Assembly (NCBI RefSeq): GCF_954871325.1
Contig: NC_088775.1
Coordinates: 54,289,561-54,353,560 of the forward strand
Direction of reading: 5' to 3'
Source: Gordionus sp. m RMFG-2023
Lineage: Eukaryota; Nematomorpha; Gordioida; Chordodea; Parachordodidae
DNA: 64,000 bases
Shown here: positions 48,080 to 59,604 of the stretch, in pieces
How positions within the stretch are numbered: position 1 is the stretch's first letter
Layout of the letters: each line of letters starts with the position of its first letter
Notes under the pieces: generated by a model
Told to the model about the DNA's origin: nothing
Databases searched by the model: none
What the model saw: the letters and a program-made list of their open reading frames with translations, nothing else
Translations under genes and position numbers: made by a program

Positions 48080-49470
48080 CAAACAAGAAAAGCGATGCGC
48101 AGTGCGTTCGTACGTACATAGCAAAAAAAATGAATTATTAGGGCTACCACTCACACGAATGCAGTCAAAGAAGTTAACTGTGAGAAATTGCAAAAATGAA
48201 TTATTAGGGCTACCACTCACACGAATGCAGTCAAAGAAGTTAACTGTGAGAAATTGCAGGGGATTAGTTGGAATGTTGTTGAGCAAGAGTATCGAGTTAG
48301 GGAACATAAAAAATAAGAGAAAGTGTGTTAACGTATGCCTACAAGAGATGAAAGGGAACCAAGGCGAAAGAGCTTGGAGATGAGTATAAGTTGTACAAAA
48401 ATAGGACGGCAAGAAGTGGGTATTATAAAAACTCAAAGACAAAGTGCTCGAAGTCAAGAGGTGCTCGGATGGTCTAATATGGGTCAAGCTCGTTGATGAC
48501 GGAAGTTCTTACACTATAGGTGCTTACCCTCCGCAGATTGGCTGTTCAAATGGGTATGTGGTCGATGAGAGGTAACAGTTTAAACTATATTATGGAGGGA
48601 ATGGCTACGGGGTTAGAAATAAGATAGTAGAAAAACTGTTATAACTAGCTTAGGCGTACGACATGGCAGTGATCACCACGCTTTTCCAAAAAAGGGCGGA
48701 AAACTTAATAACATGTAAGAGTGGGTTTGGGTTTCATCGAAGTCAAGTTGATAATCTTCTGACCAGAAGGAATGATATTTGAAGGATCAAGGATTGGGTT
48801 ATACCGGGGGGGCGAGTCGCTAGAGCTGTAGTTCCCGCAAAAGCGAAGGCAATCCCCGGATAAGATTTACCGGTTAAAGGATGAGACGTTAGCGAACCTC
48901 AATTAAACATCAGGAAGGGTATGGGAAATTGAGCAACAGTACCTGGAGCAAGATGGCATCAGGAATGAAAGGTAGTACCGGAAAGGAGTCAAGGCGACGA
49001 AGGAGATCTGGTGGTGCAAGAACAAAATTGTATCGGCGAAAAGAAAATATGAAGAAGGTATAATACATCTTTTAAGCCCAAACATAAAAAAGTTTAGTGT
49101 AAGGGTAATAAAGAAAATAGTAGCGATGGCAAAAAACGGCGTATAACGAGATGGTAAAGAAATTGGACTTGAAAGAGTAAGATAATGTAATGTACAAATT
49201 AACAAAAAGCAAGGGTAAAAATCCGTGGACATTGGGGATATGAGCAACTTTAAAGAAGATAGCAAAATCTCACTCTTAAATAAATAAAACTTTTGAGGAT
49301 ACCATGTAAAACAATGTTTTGTTGAGCTGTTCTGATAACACATCTTTAGCCGAATTTTAAAAATATAAAAGGTAGATAGGAAGAGATATTTATGAAAAAT
49401 GCAATAAATGGTATTAAAAGCTTTCGACAGTCAATCTTGAAGGCAATTTTTTAAGGATTGATTGAAGATA
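48080..49470 (+). mobile_element. LINE D: endonuclease half, diverged
   Basis: Recognisable pieces: LTVRNCRGLVGMLLSKSIEL, VNVCLQEMKG (catalytic Glu of QE.K), a decayed 'gyKlyknr' stretch, then AYDMAVITTLFQKRAENLIT and SQVDNLLTRRND (the DYLL block), and VIPG. The remaining part is a charged linker with stops. RTE-like but clearly different from LINE A/B. A 66-bp tandem duplication lies at 48,127-48,258, at the start of the coding region. No RT part is present, so it is 3'-truncated or decayed. Confidence 0.65.
48127..48258. repeat. 66-bp tandem duplication
   Basis: Two essentially identical copies start with ATGAATTATTAGGGCTACC and end with GTGAGAAATTGC. The near identity means the duplication is younger than the decay of LINE D around it. 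Confidence 0.9.
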
Positions 49471-50750
49471 GAGGTGATGAAAATCTATTTTGCAATCTAC
49501 GTTAATTCCGATCCAGATGTTCTTTGATTCAAAAATCTATACGGTAAGTTATATAAGCATTCACCAACTAGCCTATAGACGATTTTCAAAATCAACTATT
49601 TTTCTTTGATATATTATAATCATATGTGGCAAAAAAAGATCCAAAAAATGCTAAATTCAGATTTATTAGACGGTATCTCTTAAACCAACCACCTATGTCA
49701 CAATAGCTCCGAGCCGGCAGATCTCTTATATTATATATAGTAATTATAAATAAAAAATAATGGTAAAAAGAAAAATTCAGCTTGAATTAGATTAGGCACA
49801 TTTCTAAACTGAATTCCATTCTCATTATCTATTAAACCGTTATATACTACGCCCATATATAATAAGTGACTAAGAAATTTTTATTTATATGCATTTTAAA
49901 ATTATCAAAAATAGCATATAACACAAGAAATATTTTTTTATTAAAATTCTATAAAGATTAAAATATAAGATGATAAAATTTTTTATTAATAGTATATCCA
50001 TCAAAGCCTTTGATAGTCATAGTAGTACAAAAAGTGTTCTAATTTTTTAAAATTCTTTTATTTTTTAGGTATTTGTTATTAATTATTTTAAAAAAAAAAT
50101 TATATCCTTTTTTATACATTATTATAAGTTTTTTTTAAAGTGGAGAGCTAAAATTTATTTTTGCACATAATTTAAAACAATGATAATGATAAAATTTCAA
50201 AATATTTTATTTCTAACGTTAAATTTTTTATTCATATATTTCAAATATAATATTAACAATTAAAAATTATAATATATCCTATAAAAACACAATACAAAAT
50301 TATATTCAAACAAGCCACCAAAACGGGCAGTAATTATATTTAAATATATCAATTTGTATTTTTTTGTCATAGGCATTCTCCGGCCTCCAAAGTGTGGATT
50401 CGTATAATATGGGGCCAAGTAGAGGCAAAATTTCCACTAGTGGGTGTGGCAATTGGAGTAAAAATAAAGTTATCCGATGTTTTATATTTGCTTATTTTTT
50501 TGTTTCGGCTATTGCTAGATATTTGTGGGGAAAATGGTAACACAAGTATAATCCCATATGAGAGATTTACCCATAGCCAATGGGGTTAGTTGTGAGGTCA
50601 TCATCTGTTGAAAGGTTTTAAAATATTGGGAATTCGAGCTATTTTTAGGAATAGAATGAAAAGTTAATTTAATGATCGATGATGCTGTTGACGACCCTGA
50701 CTTTTAATATAATTTAACCCTTAGCGTTAACTGGTATGTTACAATTCAGG
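49471..50750. other. AT-rich, no gene recognised
   Basis: A less AT-rich patch at 50,370-50,600 has a 65-codon plus-strand frame (KFPLVGVAIGVKIK) without recognisable motif. The rest is A/T runs. Confidence 0.35.
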
Positions 50751-50764
50751 CAACCATGTAAATC

Positions 50765-51140
50765 ATATGTGGAAATTCTTTTTGACACAAGCCCTGGCTC
50801 AAAATATTTTTTGCAATTTTCAAGCTCGAGCCTGGCCAAAAATATTTTTAAATTCTTAGGTCCTACTCAAATTTTTATTTTAAGTTCGAGCCCAGCCCAA
50901 AATTTTTATTTAAAAAATTATGAATCAAAAGCATTTTTATGAAAATAAACGAAGATTGTCTTGTCCTTATCACAAATAAATTCCAATTATTTATTTTGAT
51001 AAAACATCATATTATATTATTATATTTTTTTAAATATTTTACAAGCTCGAGCCTGGATTGATTTTTAAAAAAATGAGGCCCAAGCTAGGTTCGGCCTTAA
51101 ATATTTAAATAAGATTTAGAGCTCTACAAGGTCTAAGTGT
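50765..51140. mobile_element. MITE-like GC-word repeat (AGCTCGAGCC family), degenerate
   Basis: Contains CAAGCTCGAGCCTGG twice (50,820 and 51,042) and related AAGTTCGAGCCCAGCCC, ending in GAGCTCTACAAGGTC. The layout resembles the CGGGCC MITE at 43,054, but no target duplication could be read. Confidence 0.5.
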
Positions 51141-51448
51141 GGGCACTATTTGTATGACTTAAGAGGAAAAAAATCATTCCGATATTTTTATAAAATATTA
51201 GGGTATAGTATGCATAATACACTGTTATTACCTCCAATTGGATAATTTATTATGAGAGGAATATGTATCGGTATCGATTTCAATGCATTTTGTATGGTTA
51301 ACAACTCTGTATTTAAAAGACTAAACGATAAAAATTATTGCAGCTTTTAATGCACATGCCTTTTAAGTTTTAGGCCAATGATATTATAGCAATATATTTA
51401 TATTGGTCCCAAAATTTGTATTTTAACAGAAGATAAATACCTCTATAA

Positions 51449-51838
51449 CAGTGGCGTAGCTAGGAATTTTCCTTAGAGGGGGTCCATACATATAAAATCT
51501 GGGGGCTTCGCTTCCCAGACCCCCTTTAACGGGCCTTCGGCCCTTTTGCCCGGCCTTAGGCCGGGTTTACCTTACAAATCATAACTATATCTTCGATAAT
51601 ATATAATAAATATATTTTTTAAATGCATCATGTTATTATAATTTAGTAGATTATTCTCAATGACTTTATAATAATACTATCCAGAATAATTTCAATAGCA
51701 TCCTTCCACAAACATCAAAACCAGAAAAATATAATTCATATAAAATCACTTTTAAGTCTTTTGAACGTATAATCTCAAAAAAAAATTTGCTCTGGGAGGG
51801 GTCCAAACCCGAAAACCACCCCCGTAGTTACGCCACTG
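51449..51838. mobile_element. hAT MITE (CAGTGGCGTAGCTAGG family), 390 bp
   Basis: The inverted ends are CAGTGGCGTAGCTAGG and the reverse of CCGTAGTTACGCCACTG. The flanks are CTCTATAA and CTATATAA (one mismatch over 8 bp). This terminus is common among animal hAT MITEs. At 51,520-51,570 lies a strong hairpin made of GGGCCTTCGGCCC and CCCGGCCTTAGGCCGGG. No coding capacity. Confidence 0.9.
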
Positions 51839-51898
51839 CTATATAATTTTTTTTGAGTCTATAGATCTATATGAATTCATTAGTCTATCATCATATCA

Positions 51899-52183
51899 TA
51901 CTAATAAAAACAAAGAACGTGACTATAGGTAAATAATTTCCATATAAATGAATCTATTCTATTTTATAAGAATAAAAAGCATTTATGTGGATAAGAATAT
52001 TTTATTTTTTGATTCATAGATCTAACGAGCAATTTGGGAACGGGTATACTAATAAAACAAAGAACGTGACTATAAATAAATAAATCTATTCTATTTTATA
52101 AGAATAAAAAGCATGTATGTGAATAAGAATATTTTATTTTTTGATTCAGAGATCTATCCAGCAATTATCTGGGAACGGGTGGT
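51899..52183. repeat. Tandem duplication, about 140-150 bp
   Basis: Two copies share AACAAAGAACGTGACTATA, CTATTCTATTTTATAAGAAT and GGGAACGGGT, with a short indel between them. Confidence 0.85.
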
Positions 52184-52249
52184 GGTGAGGGGGGATTATT
52201 AGGTGGTTTCCCCCATATATTTTATTGATATTCCCTTCAAAAATTCCGT

Positions 52250-52530
52250 CTAGTAGTAGGGCATATTATTAATTATCTTTTCATATTCCATAGTTTAAAA
52301 GATTCGATGATGGCCATTCTAAAAGAGTATCCTTCTATTAGGTACCCATTTTTAGTCAAATTCTTTATAAAAAATGGTGTCCCATCTTGCTGAAAATCAT
52401 ATCATATAAAGAAATAAGACAAGAATAATTAGGTTAAGATGCTGAAAGTATCTCTGAGAAATTAAGGCAAAATTTTTAACACCCTTGGACCAATAAATTC
52501 CTATATTATTATTATTTCTGTATATTTAAA
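52250..52530 (-). pseudogene. Tc1/mariner transposase scrap
   Basis: The minus strand reads FQQDGTPFFIKNLTKNGYLI, matching the QQDGAP block with the second catalytic Asp of Tc1/mariner transposases. It is preceded by a decayed GPR.LKNFALISQRYF-like stretch and followed by ESFKLWN. No ends found. Confidence 0.5.
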
Positions 52531-53420
52531 GTTAATTTTAAACAACCTGGATGAAATTCTCTTGGTTTGGATTACATTATCGTTAACAATACCATATTTC
52601 ACTTCAAAAATGTATCGAAAAAAAGATTACTTTATTCCATTATTGTAACTAGTGATATTATTAACAAGAGTTCATTGTAACTCTTTATTCCCTTTCTGGA
52701 TTTTAATTAATAGTGGAGATTTTTCTTGTCTAAGTTAAAGGATAGGCTAGGAAATAATAAAATATTTTTATATATAAAATATTATATTTTATAAATTTCT
52801 TTTTCGAAAAATATTTTTTTATAATCTACTATTACTCCTATCAATCAAGGTGCTTATTGCCAGGATGACTTTTTTAAAATATCTAATACAGGACATGATC
52901 TTTTCAAAACTTGTTTATATGGTCTTCATCTAGATTTGTTAGTTGAAGAAGATTGACTTCCAGAAGATTTAGTAGTTATACAACGAATTAACTATAAAGC
53001 ACAAGAAAAATTTTATATTGTAATTTTCATTGGCAGATACAATTATTAAATTGCATATTTTTTATGTAAGGTTTTACCAAGAATATTAAATTTTAAATAT
53101 TATAAATAAATAATATCAACTGATTTAAAAATATACTGAGCAGTTTTATTATGTTAAATATTTCAATATATCGTTTGAGGGCGTAGATTATTAATCATAA
53201 AAAAATTTTCAGAAAATTATGAACTACCATTTAATTTAATTTTTTAATTATAAAACCTATTTATATTAATTACTTAAATTTTATACCATCTTGTAGTTAA
53301 TCTTTATAGGGTTTTAATAAGTAAAAATATTTATTTAAATTTTATTTTTATTGAAATTTTAAAATGTACACAAATAAAAAAATCGTCCGTCAGAAATCGA
53401 TATTATATGAAGTATAATAA
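52531..53420. other. AT-rich vigilin intron, nothing recognised
   Basis: No motif seen on either strand. Confidence 0.35.
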
Positions 53421-53424
53421 TATA

Positions 53425-53672
53425 TCGTCGGTCTAGAATTAGAGTGCTCCACTCGACATTTTCTAAATTTTTGAGTTAGAAGTGGATAATAACTTTTATT
53501 CCCAATATATATAAAAATAAAAACTAGATTAAAAAATATTAATTTTTGCTAAAGTTATAGCTGTCAAAATTGATCAATAAGCTTTTCCTATATTTGATTT
53601 TAAACTTTAATGTTGATTTCTCATTTAAAACATTTGCGCATATGGAGCACTCCAATTCTAGGCCGACGATAT
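53425..53672. mobile_element. Short inverted-repeat element
   Basis: ATATCGTCGGTCTAGAATTA followed by GAGTGCTCCA at the left recurs inverted at 53,643-53,672 (TGGAGCACTCCAATTCTAGG then CCGACGATAT). About 30-bp ends with two mismatches and 190 bp of AT-rich interior. Probably a MITE; the superfamily is unclear because the target duplication is ambiguous. Confidence 0.7.
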
Positions 53673-54089
53673 TACAAAATGTTGTAAAATCATATATAGT
53701 ATATAAAACGTCATATACAAAGGTAACAGATGTAGGGAAAGTGAAATGGAGCGTGGGGTATGATTGTCGTAGATGTCGTTTGTAGCGATTTTGGGAAGCT
53801 TGTGCAAGCTGAGCAAAATTATGTGAGTAAACCACGTCAACAAATGAAAATTGAGCCTTGAAATATAAAGGAAAAATAACATCAAAAATAAAAGTCTAAT
53901 GTAAAAAATATGGCAAATAAGATGAATTAAACAACCTAGGTTTAAATAAGAATCCAATCAAAATTTTAAAATTTTTATTAGTTTATAATATATAATACCT
54001 ATTTTAAATCATAATTCAAAATTTGAAAATAGCGCTTAAGTGAAACACTACGCTCTAATACTCAAGCAACGATGTGACACTAAACTTAC

Positions 54090-54341
54090 AAAAAATTTCT
54101 TGAGTTCTTCTAGCTGAGAAACACATTCCTGGACCGCCGATTTGGAACCCCTAATTTTGATGAGTTCCTCCATACTCCCATTTGTCTCATTCTGTGCGAG
54201 GGAATTTTTGCGGACTGGGAGGCTTATAATTACCTCTTCGGCAAACCTATCGCGCAATTCTTTTATTTTCTTGCCATTTGAGCCTATAAGGAGCGACATG
54301 TACCTCGATTCCATGGGAATTTCAACGGATAATTCATTTTC
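54090..54341 (-). CDS. HDLBP: Vigilin exon: KH domain (KH6-like)
   Basis: This exon encodes 84 residues forming one complete KH RNA-binding domain. The loop IGSNGKK provides the GxxG motif, followed by the helix IKELRDRF, the strand EVIISLP and a C-terminal RGSKSAVQECVSQLEEL helix. The pattern fits vigilin KH6, where the human protein has IIGQKGERIREIRDKF (recalled from memory). The exon opens after an AAAG acceptor at GAA-AAT-GAA and closes at TTT before a consensus GTAAGT donor. Both ends are phase 0 and the length is exactly 252 bp. Vigilin is a cytoplasmic, ribosome-associated RNA-binding protein built from about 14 KH repeats. Upstream exons (KH1-5) must lie to the right of the window. 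No protein start is present here, so any internal ATG is not the start codon. Confidence 0.85.
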
Positions 54342-54377
54342 CTTTTTTTAAAAAAATAATTTAGGGAAAGTAGAAAA

Positions 54378-54775
54378 ATAGGGCTGAGCCGATCCACATA
54401 TTTTTCACCGATCCAGTCCGATATTGGTTCAAACCCGACCCGATACCGATATTTATACTGATTTTTCACCACTCCTCTTTGAGCCAAATGTAATTAAGAA
54501 ATCTATATTTTTTATGCAAAAAATCGAATTATGCATTTAATTTAATTTTTTATTTCTACAATTAAGACTATAATTAATAAAAAATTATTATAATAGATAA
54601 AAAAATATTATAATAATGTAAAATAAATATACATAATATAATATAACAAAAAAAAAGAAAAGTAAAAAGATCGAATCGGTTTCTTACAGGTATCGGACTG
54701 ATCCGATATTTTTGGAAAACGTTAAATATCGGTGCTGATCCGATCCGATTAATATCGGCACAGCCCTATTAAAAA
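54378..54775. mobile_element. MITE-like element (GGGCTGAGCCGATCC)
   Basis: TAGGGCTGAGCCGATCC at the left pairs with ATCGGCACAGCCCTA at the right. Internal CCGATATTGG/CCGATATTTTTGG words lie in inverted order. It lies about 40 bp outside the vigilin KH6 exon acceptor. The target duplication is not clean. Confidence 0.7.
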
Positions 54776-54960
54776 TGATAAATTACTTATATGGTTTAAT
54801 GAAATCTTAAAATTCAGACATGCAATAACCTGTAGGGCACCGCTAGATATTTTCGGCGATTCCAAGATGCCAATTCAAAAATTATCGGCGGAGGCAGAAA
54901 ATTTCATTTATACATTATAAAATTTTAAATGGAATAAATTATATTAATATATATGTCGTA

Positions 54961-56943
54961 TTGGGATACGGAATCATGTGGGATTCGGAATCCCAACGTG
55001 GGGATTCGAGATCTTGAATCCCCATGTATATTTTTTTTAAACTTTTAAATTATATTTTTTCTTCCTTTTTTTGGCGTCTGGCTGGCACCAGAAAATTTCA
55101 TTTTTTAGAGATATTTTATTTTCTGTTTTTGTAAATTTAAATATAATAAAATCATAAATATTTTCACCTGAATATATATTTTTAAAAAATCCGAATTATA
55201 AAAGTTATTTATTGCAACTCATTTTGCAATTGCACAATAATGTTTCCCCATAGTTTGTGACAGAGAAGCTCCTAAATATTTTTAACAGCTTAAATAAAAA
55301 ATTAATATATTTTATATACATCAATTAATTAGAGGAGTATATGTGGTTACTATAAAAATAACTTATATTATCTATGATTGATATATCTTTGTTGGGAACT
55401 TAAAAGATTAGAGGCAATAAATGGTGATGAAATTCTTCCAGCACACGTTCCTACCCATTATTTTATTTTGTTTAATTTTTAATACATTCCCTTCTAAATT
55501 TACAGATATTAGTTCTATCTGTCCAATGGATAGATATTAACATGTGATCACCTAATAAAGTTATTTTGTCCAATTATTTGTGAATAAATTAAGTTTTAAC
55601 GCTCACGATCATTTAAAAAATAAAAGAAGGGCCCTTTTTAAAATATTAGAAATACTATTCCCGTATTGTTAGCATAACTATTTTTTCATGTATAAATTAT
55701 CATAAATTTATTTTTAATATGAATTAAGAATCGTATTGGGCGTGATTTTTTTTTCATAAAATTTCTAAATAACATTTTGAAAATTTATTTCTGTCTTTGT
55801 GAATTTATATTAATACAATTATTTTATTTTTAATTTTAATTTAATTTTTTTTTAATGCCTCAATTTTCTTTACCAAGCAAATACAGAATATAATTTATTT
55901 AAAATCACATTAAAAACACCCAAATACAAATCTATTCAAAATATACCGTCAAAATTAAAATTTAAAGTATTTTCATACTTATATACTTAGAAAACGAATC
56001 TTTATTTTGTAAAAAAACAGTTATTATAATATCCAATATTCATTCAATATTAAAGGTTCATCATAATGACAATAATCATCCTAGTGTTAATACAACGATT
56101 AAAAATATTGAAACAATATCGCATGATAGAATATATCCAAAAATTTTCAATATTCACGATTTAAAAAAATTTTCCAGGCTGAGTTTAGGGCGATCTATTT
56201 TTTATTTAAAAAATCAGTAAAAGCTAAATAATTTTAATATAAATAAATATAGATAGCGATTTTTCTTGATAATATGGAAATGAAGATTATATTTTTAACG
56301 ATTAGGGAAAGAGGGGGATCACATGTTATTATAATTTCATAGGACAGATTGAACTAATATCTGTCCTAAAAATTTAGAAGGTGAACAAAAAAAAATATGG
56401 GTAGGAACGTGTGCTAGAATTTCAACAAAATTTATTGCCTCTAATCTATATAAAACTATAAAATTAAATGATTTTAAGTCCCAACAAAGATATATAATTT
56501 ATTTTTATAGTAACCACATATACTCCTCAAATTAATTGACGTACATAAAATTAATTAATTATTTATTTAAACTGCTAAAAATATTTAGGAGCTTTTCTGT
56601 CACAAACTATGGGAAAACATTATTGTGAAATTGCAAAATGAGTTGCAATGAATAATTTTTTATAATTCGGATTTTTTAAAAATATATATTCAGGTGAAAA
56701 TATTTATGATTTTATTTTATATAAATTTACAAAAACAGAAAATAAAATATCTCTAAAAAATGAAATTTTCTGGTGCCAGCCTGATGGCAAAAAAAGGACG
56801 AAAAAAATATAATTTAAAAGTTTTAAAAAATATACATGGGGATTCGGAATATTTTTTAAAAAAAATTCCGAATAAAAAGTGGGGATTCAAGATCTCGAAT
56901 CCCTACGTTGGGATTCCAAATCCCACATGATTCCGTATCCCAA
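54961..56943. mobile_element. Element with long terminal inverted repeats (about 650 bp)
   Basis: The left end TTGGGATACGGAATCATGTG pairs with the inverted right end. The arms run to about 55,605 and from about 56,280, with a few percent to tens of percent divergence and indels. The arms share ATTCGAGATCTTGAATCCCC-like palindromic words, GGCACCAGAAAATTTCA and GGTAGGAACGTGTGCT (inverted). The flanks show only TA on both sides. The middle 680 bp is AT-rich and non-coding. It may be a fold-back or MULE-derived non-autonomous element. Confidence 0.85.
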
Positions 56944-56957
56944 TAAGACCGTATCAG

Positions 56958-57345
56958 GTCAATTCAGCGAAACTTTTATCGCGAAACACTTTTTCGCGAA
57001 TGTCGTTTATCGCGAAAAGTTTTTATAGCTAAGGTAAAATCGCGAAACCAATTCTGTGAATTTATATCTGCGAAACAATTATAGCGGACAATTTCGCGAA
57101 GCCATTGTCGCTAATTTATTTCCGCGAAACCTTAACCGCGAATTTATTAGAGCTAATATATTTTAGCGAAACATTTTACGCGAACACTTTACAGCGAATT
57201 ATTTATCGCGAAACATTTATAGCGAAAACAATTTCGCGAAGCCATTGTCGCGAATTTATTAGAGCGAATGCATTTTAGCGAAACATTTTACGCGAACACT
57301 TTACAGCGAATTTTTTATCGCGAATATGTTTGCTCAAAGTCATTA
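56958..57345. repeat. CGCGAA array 1
   Basis: About 18 irregular units of 18-22 bp built on CGCGAAACATTTTA / AGCGAATTTATT. The first 41 bases, beginning GTCAATTCAGCGAAACTTTT, are the same as at the start of array 2. Unit spacing is irregular and the units vary, unlike a simple satellite. Confidence 0.9.
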
Positions 57346-57789
57346 TCACGAGCGCAACACCACTAAACAATAAATATATTGTGAATGCATTTATTTAAAA
57401 GAAAACAACATATTATTTATTATTTGATGTTTTTTTAATAAAAAATGATATGCTACTATTGTAATATTATTTTTGTTACAATTTATTAGTGATTTTCACG
57501 CCCAAAATTTTAAGTAAAAAATATTTCCTGAAGTTCAAAAAGATTTTTGAACATATTATGATAAAAATTTTAAATCTTCTTTGTAAATATATCTTTTTAT
57601 GAGGAATTCTTTTGTGAAATTTATTATAAATATACAATTTTTAGGTGAAATCTTTTATAGTTTTTTTTATCATTTTTGTAAAATTATCTATTTCTTAAGT
57701 ATATTAAAAGAGGTGGGTTTTCTAAATAATTTTTCTTAAAATATTTATATTTAACTTATTTATGTTATTTTATGATCTTTTTAAGGATA
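57346..57789. other. AT-rich spacer
   Basis: Links array 1 to the minisatellite; no other structure seen. Confidence 0.4.
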
Positions 57790-58795
57790 ATATTTTAATG
57801 TGACAATTGTCATATTCGTTATTTTTAAGATTTTTTTACTCAAAAGGGTAAAAATATAATTTGTATTGTAAAGATGTTAAATTATAAATTCAAGGAAGAT
57901 GTTCCTTGGAAATATGGCAATTATCATAATCGGTATTTTTAAACATATTAGATTTTTTTAACGCTAATGGGCAAAAATATGTATTTTTAACATGTTAAAT
58001 TATAATTTCAATTAGGATGTACCATATAAAAGCGACAATTGTCATAATCATTATTTTTGAAGTTTTTTACAATTTTTTGACATAAATGGGCAAAAATATA
58101 AGTTGTTACATGTTAAAATAAAATTTCAGTAAAGATGTACCATAGATATAAGTTACAATTATCATAATCGTTGTTTATAAAGTTTTTTGAATTTTTTTGT
58201 TAAAAATGGGTAAAAAAATTTAGATTGCAAACATGCTAAATTAAAATCTCATGAAGATCTACCATTGAAAAGTGACAATAGTCATAATCGTTATTTTTAA
58301 AGTTTATTAACCAAAATGAGTTAAAATAAGTATTGCTAGTATGTTTAAATAAAACTTCAGTGAAGATGTACCCTAGATAAGTGACAATTATCATAATCCT
58401 TATTTTTAAACTCTTTAACGTTAAATGGGTAAAAATATAGATTGTAAACATGTAAAATTAAAATTTCATGAAGATGTACCATAGAAAAGCGATAATTGTC
58501 ATAATCGTTATTTTATAACTTTTTTGAATTTTTTTGACGTAAATGGGCTAAAATAAATATTGCTAACATGTTTAAATAAAATTTCAGTGAAGATGTACCA
58601 TAGATAAGTTACAATTGCCATAATCGTTGTTTATTTTGAATTCTTTTGTTGTAAATGGGTAAAAGTATAGATTGTAAACATGCTAAATTAAAATTTAATG
58701 AAAATGTACCATTGAAAAGTGACAATTGTCATAATCATTATTTTTAAAGTTTTTTTACAATTTTTTGACGTAAATGGGGAAAAATATAAGTTGTT
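57790..58795. repeat. Minisatellite, about 9 copies of a 115-bp unit
   Basis: The units carry GACAATTGTCATAATCGTTA then TTTTTAAAGTTTTTT, with AAATGGGTAAAAATATA and GTGAAGATGTACCATAGA. Cores lie near 57,802, 57,916, 58,034, 58,153, 58,273, 58,381, 58,492, 58,609 and 58,721. This is the reverse-strand relative of the array at 8,670-9,545, sharing the palindromic TGACAATTGTCA core and unit length. Confidence 0.88.
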
Positions 58796-59604
58796 ACAGA
58801 TCTTAAGGCAAAGTGGATATATTGACAAGAAGACCATGATGCTATCGTTAATCGTTGACAAATTATAGCCAATTGCTTATCAAAAATTTATTATAAGATA
58901 AAAAATCGAACAAGAAGTCGTGGAAACCATCGTTACTCGCAGACAAATTATCGTCAGTGGTTTACCGTCATTAGTTACTAGAAACCGTTAGAAACAAGCA
59001 AAGACTAGGATAATGTGGGAGTAAAACGAGATATAATTAAAAGAGCTAGAAGAATGTATCGGGAACCATGCCTTACTCGCAGAATGGTGGGACTAATCTA
59101 AGTGGAAGGGTGTTGTAATTGTTAAACCAAATTACAAAGCCGAAGGATATTCAAATCTACTCAAGAAAAAAGAATTAAATTTCGAATGCAAATGATTTAA
59201 AGAAAGATGAATAAAAAAGAATGATTATTCAAATTAAAGAAAGTTCAAGATTTTTTTCAGTTTGTTTGTAAAGCATTATGTAAATGAATTATAGAAAAGT
59301 ATATATATATTCGAGGATATTTGTATAGATAGAGATCATGATTTTACGAACTTTAAATAATTTTTAATTTTAATTTTTGATTATTTTAATTTTTTTTAAT
59401 TAATTTAGTTTGATTATATTTTTACCTTATTATTTAATAAAGATTTAGTATCATTTTTTTCTAACCTTTCTTATTTGACAACGATTATAATCTTCCAATT
59501 CTTATTCTAATTTTTCAAAATGTTACAATTAATAGGCTAAAAACTACGCCTAAGCCTAATAAGGCTAAGCCTAAAAATTGGTTAAGCCTAAAAATCGGTT
59601 CTAT
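58796..59604. other. Unique sequence between the repeat arrays
   Basis: The 58,800-59,220 part is less AT-rich, with short frames only and no motif. The end (59,530-59,600) has repeated GCCTAA/TTAGGC words, some in inverted order. Confidence 0.4.

Noticed and set aside
53539-53957. Overlapping open frames on both strands near a possible exon
   Set aside because: They span the arm of the short inverted-repeat element and AT-rich sequence, with no KH or other motif.
59530-59600. GCCTAA words as a telomeric repeat relic
   Set aside because: The spacing is irregular, the words occur in both orientations, and the unit is not the TTAGGG hexamer.
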